The notes beneath the pieces were generated by a model, which was given only the letters and a program-made list of their open reading frames with translations, was not told the DNA's origin and did no database searches. From Alphaproteobacteria bacterium (GTDB lineage: Bacteria; Pseudomonadota; Alphaproteobacteria; UBA828), in NCBI GenBank assembly GCA_018668475.1, contig JABJCZ010000252.1, positions 1-7,056 on the forward strand: 7,056 nt of DNA, read 5' to 3'. Positions 6,045-7,056 of the stretch are shown in pieces. Both the position numbers and the translations under genes were made by a program. Positions within the stretch are counted from its first letter, which is position 1, and the number at the start of each line of letters is the position of its first letter.

Positions 6045-7056
6045 ATGAACCCCGCCATTGATTTCAGCCTGTCCCCGGATGTTGAGCGTATCCGCCAGAA
6101 GGTTCGGACATTTGTCGCCGAAAATTGCCTGCCCTTAGAGGCTGATCGAGCCAATTTTGATGATCACGAAAACATTTCGATGGATGTGTTGGAGAAACTG
6201 CGCCGGAAAGCGAAAGACGCCGGCCTCTGGGCACCTCAAATCTCTGAGAGCCTTGGCGGTATGGGGTTGTCGATGACGGCCCAGGCGGTTGTCTATGAAG
6301 AGGCTGCCTATTCTATCTTCGGGCCACTGGCGATTAATTGTTCTGCCCCTGATGACGGCAATATGCGTCTGCTGATGATGGTTGGCACCGATGATCAAAA
6401 GGAGCGTTGGTTGAAACCCATTGTCGACGGTCGGGTGCGATCATCCTTCGTGATGACGGAGCCGCATCCCGGTTCTGGATCCGATCCTGCCGGCATGATG
6501 CTGACGAAAGCGGAAAAAAAGGGCAATTCGTGGGTCATCAAGGGGCGCAAATGGTTCATTACCGGTGCCGGTGTGGCGGAGCATTTTATCATCATTGCGC
6601 GAACATCCGACGATCCCCGAAACGGGTTGAGCGCCTTCATTTTCCATCGCGATCAGCCGGGTTGGCGCATTACACGCAAAATACCGATCATGGGACCTGA
6701 GGAGCACGGAGGACATTGCGAGCTGGAGTTCGACGGCCTCGAAATTCCCGAACGGGACGTCCTGATGAATATTGGCGACGGCATGCGGGCAACACAGATC
6801 AGGCTTGGCCCGGCACGATTGACCCATTGCATGCGGTGGCTGGGTATGTCGCGCCGTGCAATGGACATTGCGGCCGACTATGTGCGCGTACGCAAATCAT
6901 TTGGCGATGTCCTGGCAGATCACGAGGGCGTCCAGTGGATTCTCGGCGATGCGGCGATGGATATTCATATGGGCCGATTGGCGACGATGTTTGCGGCGTG
7001 GAAACTTGATCAGGGTGGCCGGGCGCGTAAGGAAATTTCCATGGCGAAAGTGCAGG
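6045..7056 (+). CDS. Acyl-CoA dehydrogenase, ACAD10/11-like (cut by right edge)
   Basis: This FAD-dependent enzyme should oxidise an acyl-CoA to the 2,3-enoyl-CoA and pass electrons to electron-transfer flavoprotein; no signal peptide is seen, so it acts in the cytoplasm. The first 337 of probably about 400-410 residues are visible. The helical N-terminal domain is about 1-130. The flavin-contacting signature FVMTEPHPGSGSDP (135-148) and KWFITGAG (169-176) open the beta-domain. The C-terminal helical domain starts near 250 and contains RVRKSFGDVLADHE (281-294). Several stretches resemble human ACAD11 from memory: NCSAPDDGNM (98-107), EHGGHCELEFD (220-230), RLGPARLTHCMRWLG (253-267) and KEISMAKVQ at the cut end. 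The helix position that carries the base in isovaleryl-CoA dehydrogenase appears to be Ala257, so the catalytic glutamate should be the usual C-terminal one, outside the window. The substrate is unknown. It is divergent from the PleD-like gene; what follows downstream cannot be seen. Confidence 0.93.
   Translation, partial: MNPAIDFSLSPDVERIRQKVRTFVAENCLPLEADRANFDDHENISMDVLEKLRRKAKDAGLWAPQISESLGGMGLSMTAQAVVYEEAAYSIFGPLAINCSAPDDGNMRLLMMVGTDDQKERWLKPIVDGRVRSSFVMTEPHPGSGSDPAGMMLTKAEKKGNSWVIKGRKWFITGAGVAEHFIIIARTSDDPRNGLSAFIFHRDQPGWRITRKIPIMGPEEHGGHCELEFDGLEIPERDVLMNIGDGMRATQIRLGPARLTHCMRWLGMSRRAMDIAADYVRVRKSFGDVLADHEGVQWILGDAAMDIHMGRLATMFAAWKLDQGGRARKEISMAKVQ

Noticed and set aside
5837..6061. 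Open frame of 74 codons from TTG, plus strand, in the divergent spacer
   Set aside because: It starts with TTG without a ribosome site, overlaps the start of the acyl-CoA dehydrogenase gene, and its Arg-rich tail shows no family resemblance.

Overview
The window reads as an ordinary chromosomal segment of an alphaproteobacterium, perhaps close to the Rhodospirillales. The evidence is the glnE N-terminus, the long AsmA/DUF3971 protein beside it, and a response-regulator protein with the layout and length of Caulobacter PleD. GC content looks moderately high and even. I see no insertion sequence, integrase, CRISPR array, rRNA, tRNA or sharp change in composition, so nothing points to recent transfer. 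Placement below class level is a guess.

Layout: (1) positions 1-433, minus strand, hold the first 144 codons of glnE, the glutamine synthetase adenylyltransferase/deadenylase; the rest lies left of the window. (2) A 91-bp divergent spacer separates it from a 1064-residue envelope protein of the AsmA/YhdP type (525-3719, plus). (3) That gene meets head-on a FrnE-like DsbA-family oxidoreductase (3709-4401, minus); the two overlap by 11 bp that hold both stop codons. (4) 66 bp upstream of the oxidoreductase, on the same strand, is a PleD-like REC-REC-GGDEF protein (4468-5814, minus); the two are probably co-transcribed. (5) A 230-bp divergent spacer with two inverted-repeat structures leads to an acyl-CoA dehydrogenase of the ACAD10/11 type (6045 to the right edge, plus), cut off after 337 codons.

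The genes do not form one obvious pathway: nitrogen control (glnE), envelope lipid transport or biogenesis (AsmA-like), thiol redox (FrnE), signalling (PleD-like) and acyl-CoA catabolism. The most unusual item is the PleD-like protein. Both receiver domains lack the phospho-acceptor Asp and the conserved Lys, and the GGDEF motif has become GENRI with the metal and substrate residues also lost. An RxxD motif is kept at exactly the spacing of the c-di-GMP inhibitory site. It therefore looks like a non-catalytic protein that may bind c-di-GMP or act as a scaffold. I did not find a convincing new multi-gene system.
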